Shown: positions 62,669-64,000 of the stretch, piece after piece
How the letters are laid out: each line of letters begins with the position of its first letter
Position numbering within the stretch: the stretch's first letter is position 1
Assembly (NCBI RefSeq): GCF_019602855.1
Contig: NZ_CP080767.1
Coordinates: forward strand, 1,860,001 to 1,924,000
Source of the DNA: Cupriavidus pinatubonensis
GTDB taxonomy: Bacteria; Pseudomonadota; Gammaproteobacteria; Burkholderiales; Burkholderiaceae
Direction of reading: 5' to 3'
Length of the DNA stretch: 64,000 bases
The notes under the pieces: model-generated
Told to the model about the DNA's origin: nothing
The model's input: the letters and a program-made list of their open reading frames with translations, nothing else
The model's database searches: none
Program-made: the position numbers and the translations under genes

Positions 62669-64000
62669 CTAGATCAGCTTGAGCGGCAACGAACGCAAGC
62701 GCTGGCCGGTCAGCGTATACAGCGCATTGGCCACGGCCGGTGCGATCGGCGGTGCGCAGACTTCGCCAGTGCCCTGCGGCGGCTCCTGGCCGGGAATGAT
62801 GTCCGTCTCGATGACCGGGCAATCCGTCATGCGCACGACCGGAAAGTCGTGAAAGTTCTTCTGCTGCACCACACCATCGGCGAACGTGATTTCCTGGTAC
62901 AGCGCGGCGGACAAGCCAAATATGATGCCGCTCTCCGCCTGCTGGCGGATCAGGTTGGGATTCACGGCAATGCCGCAATCGATTACGCAGAACACGCGAT
63001 GCACGCGGATCGTCTTGTCGGGTGCGACGGACACCTCAGCCACTTGCGCGACGATGCTGCCGTATGACTGGTGCAGTGCCACACCGCGTGCCCGCGCGAT
63101 GCCATCCGGAGCGCGCGCCATTGGCTTGCCCCATCCCGACAAGGTCGCCACGCGTTCCAGCACGGCCCGGTGGCGCGGATGTTCGCCAAGCAGGCTGGCG
63201 CGAAACGCAACCGGATCCTTGCCCGCGGCCGCCGCCACCTCGTCGAGAAAGCACTCCGTGAAGAAAGCCTGGTGCGAATGCCCAACCGAGCGCCAGAAGC
63301 CCACCGGTATGGGCAGGTCGACATTCGCATGCGAAATCCGCGCTGCCGGCCATCGGTAGGGCTGGTCGAATGCGCCCTCCGCCGCCGTCTTGTCGATGGG
63401 AATACGCGGGAAGCCAAAGTCCCGCGCCAGCATCTGCGGTACCACGGCCTGCCCTGCAGATCGCGCCTGCCAGCTGATCAGCCGCCCGTCGCGATCCATG
63501 CCGGCACGCAAGCGCGACACACAGGCGGGCCGATAGAAGTCATGGGTCATGTCCTGCGCCCGCGTCCAGACGGTCTGCACGGGCCGCCCCTTGACCTCGC
63601 GTGCGATCGCCGCGGCCTGCGACACGAAATCCGCTTCCAGCCGGCGCCCGAAGCCTCCGCCCAGCATCATGACCTGCAGGTCCACCTGATCCGGCCGCAG
63701 ACCCAGTATCTTGGCGGCATGGGCGCGCGCAATGCCAGGCACCTGCGTCGACACCCACACTGTCGCCGCGTCGCCGCCATACAGCACCGTGCAGTTAATG
63801 GGTTCCACGGCACCGTGCGCAAGATATGGTGCGCGATACTCGGCGCTGACCACCTTGGCCGCGCCGCGCAGCGCCTCATCGACATCCCCGCGCGTGTAGT
63901 AGCCGTGGCCATCATCGCGATCCAGCGTCGCGGTAATCCGCGCCAGCAGGCGTGCACTCGTCAGGCCAGCAGCCGGCCCGGGATCCCAGTCAACCTTCAG
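62669..64000 (-). CDS. Molybdopterin-binding large subunit, C-terminal part (5' end outside window)
   Basis: The frame is open to the window edge, so the gene begins beyond 64000. The visible 443 residues read LKVDWDPGPAAG near the edge, then EYRAPYLAHGAVEPINCTV, MMLGGGFGRRLEADFV, VGFWRSVGHSHQAFFTECFLDE and GTGEVCAPPIAPAVANALYTLTGQRLR. These are typical of IorB-like (isoquinoline oxidoreductase beta) xanthine oxidase family proteins. The catalytic Glu would be in the C-terminal GTGEVCAPP segment. The pair oxidises an N-heterocycle or aldehyde; the substrate is unknown. Confidence 0.93.
   Translation of the reverse strand: MKVDWDPGPAAGLTSARLLARITATLDRDDGHGYYTRGDVDEALRGAAKVVSAEYRAPYLAHGAVEPINCTVLYGGDAATVWVSTQVPGIARAHAAKILGLRPDQVDLQVMMLGGGFGRRLEADFVSQAAAIAREVKGRPVQTVWTRAQDMTHDFYRPACVSRLRAGMDRDGRLISWQARSAGQAVVPQMLARDFGFPRIPIDKTAAEGAFDQPYRWPAARISHANVDLPIPVGFWRSVGHSHQAFFTECFLDEVAAAAGKDPVAFRASLLGEHPRHRAVLERVATLSGWGKPMARAPDGIARARGVALHQSYGSIVAQVAEVSVAPDKTIRVHRVFCVIDCGIAVNPNLIRQQAESGIIFGLSAALYQEITFADGVVQQKNFHDFPVVRMTDCPVIETDIIPGQEPPQGTGEVCAPPIAPAVANALYTLTGQRLRSLPLKLI

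Overview
The window is GC-rich DNA of a betaproteobacterium, most likely Cupriavidus or a close Ralstonia relative. The evidence is the gene content: a DmpR-type phenol hydroxylase operon feeding catechol ortho-cleavage, a Bug-type periplasmic binding protein inside the cat genes, and a Burkholderiales-type T6SS. Species assignment is inference.

Layout. 1-2735: end of a catechol branch (catB end, catC, Bug binding protein, catD). 2736-3251: a structured intergenic region that may encode a minus-strand small RNA. 3252-9092: RcsB-like response regulator and a chaperone-usher fimbrial cluster (pilin, chaperone, usher, tip/adhesin-like protein). 9109-16733: sigma-54 activator of the XylR/DmpR class, divergent from a six-gene multicomponent phenol hydroxylase and catechol 1,2-dioxygenase. 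Phenol is thus taken to catechol, then cis,cis-muconate (catA), muconolactone (catB), enol-lactone (catC) and 3-oxoadipate (catD). 16993-23251: small unknown genes, a repeat lipoprotein, a cation/proton antiporter without a C-terminal nucleotide-binding domain, and a divergent TrmB-like regulator / RidA-like / MFS module with paired operators. 23482-23865: relic of an ISNCY-type insertion sequence.

23878-23905 is a near-perfect dif (XerCD) site, 25 of 28 bases identical to the E. coli site as I recall it, so the window appears to span a replication terminus. Gene orientation supports this: genes to the left are mostly on +, and genes from 24082 to 49591 are all on -.

24082-49591 (-): a T6SS locus transcribed tssB-tssC-hcp-tssE-tssF-tssG-clpV-vgrG-MORN-PAAR-like, then an amino-acid module (small membrane protein, periplasmic solute-binding protein, transporter-like protein, Asp/Glu racemase, second transporter-like protein), then tssJ-tssK-tssL-tssM-tssA and an unknown gene. 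Both transporter-like proteins belong to the dicarboxylate/amino acid:cation symporter fold but have lost the NMDGT motif and a C-terminal cation-site aspartate. This T6SS-embedded acidic-amino-acid module is the strongest candidate for an undescribed system here.

50160-64000: LuxR-type response regulator with a degenerate acidic pocket, HDOD-GAF and PAS-GGDEF-EAL signalling pair, a DUF2955/HlyD/OMF tripartite efflux operon with a K+-channel-like protein, katG, a ferritin-like protein, and a two-gene molybdenum hydroxylase whose large subunit runs off the window.
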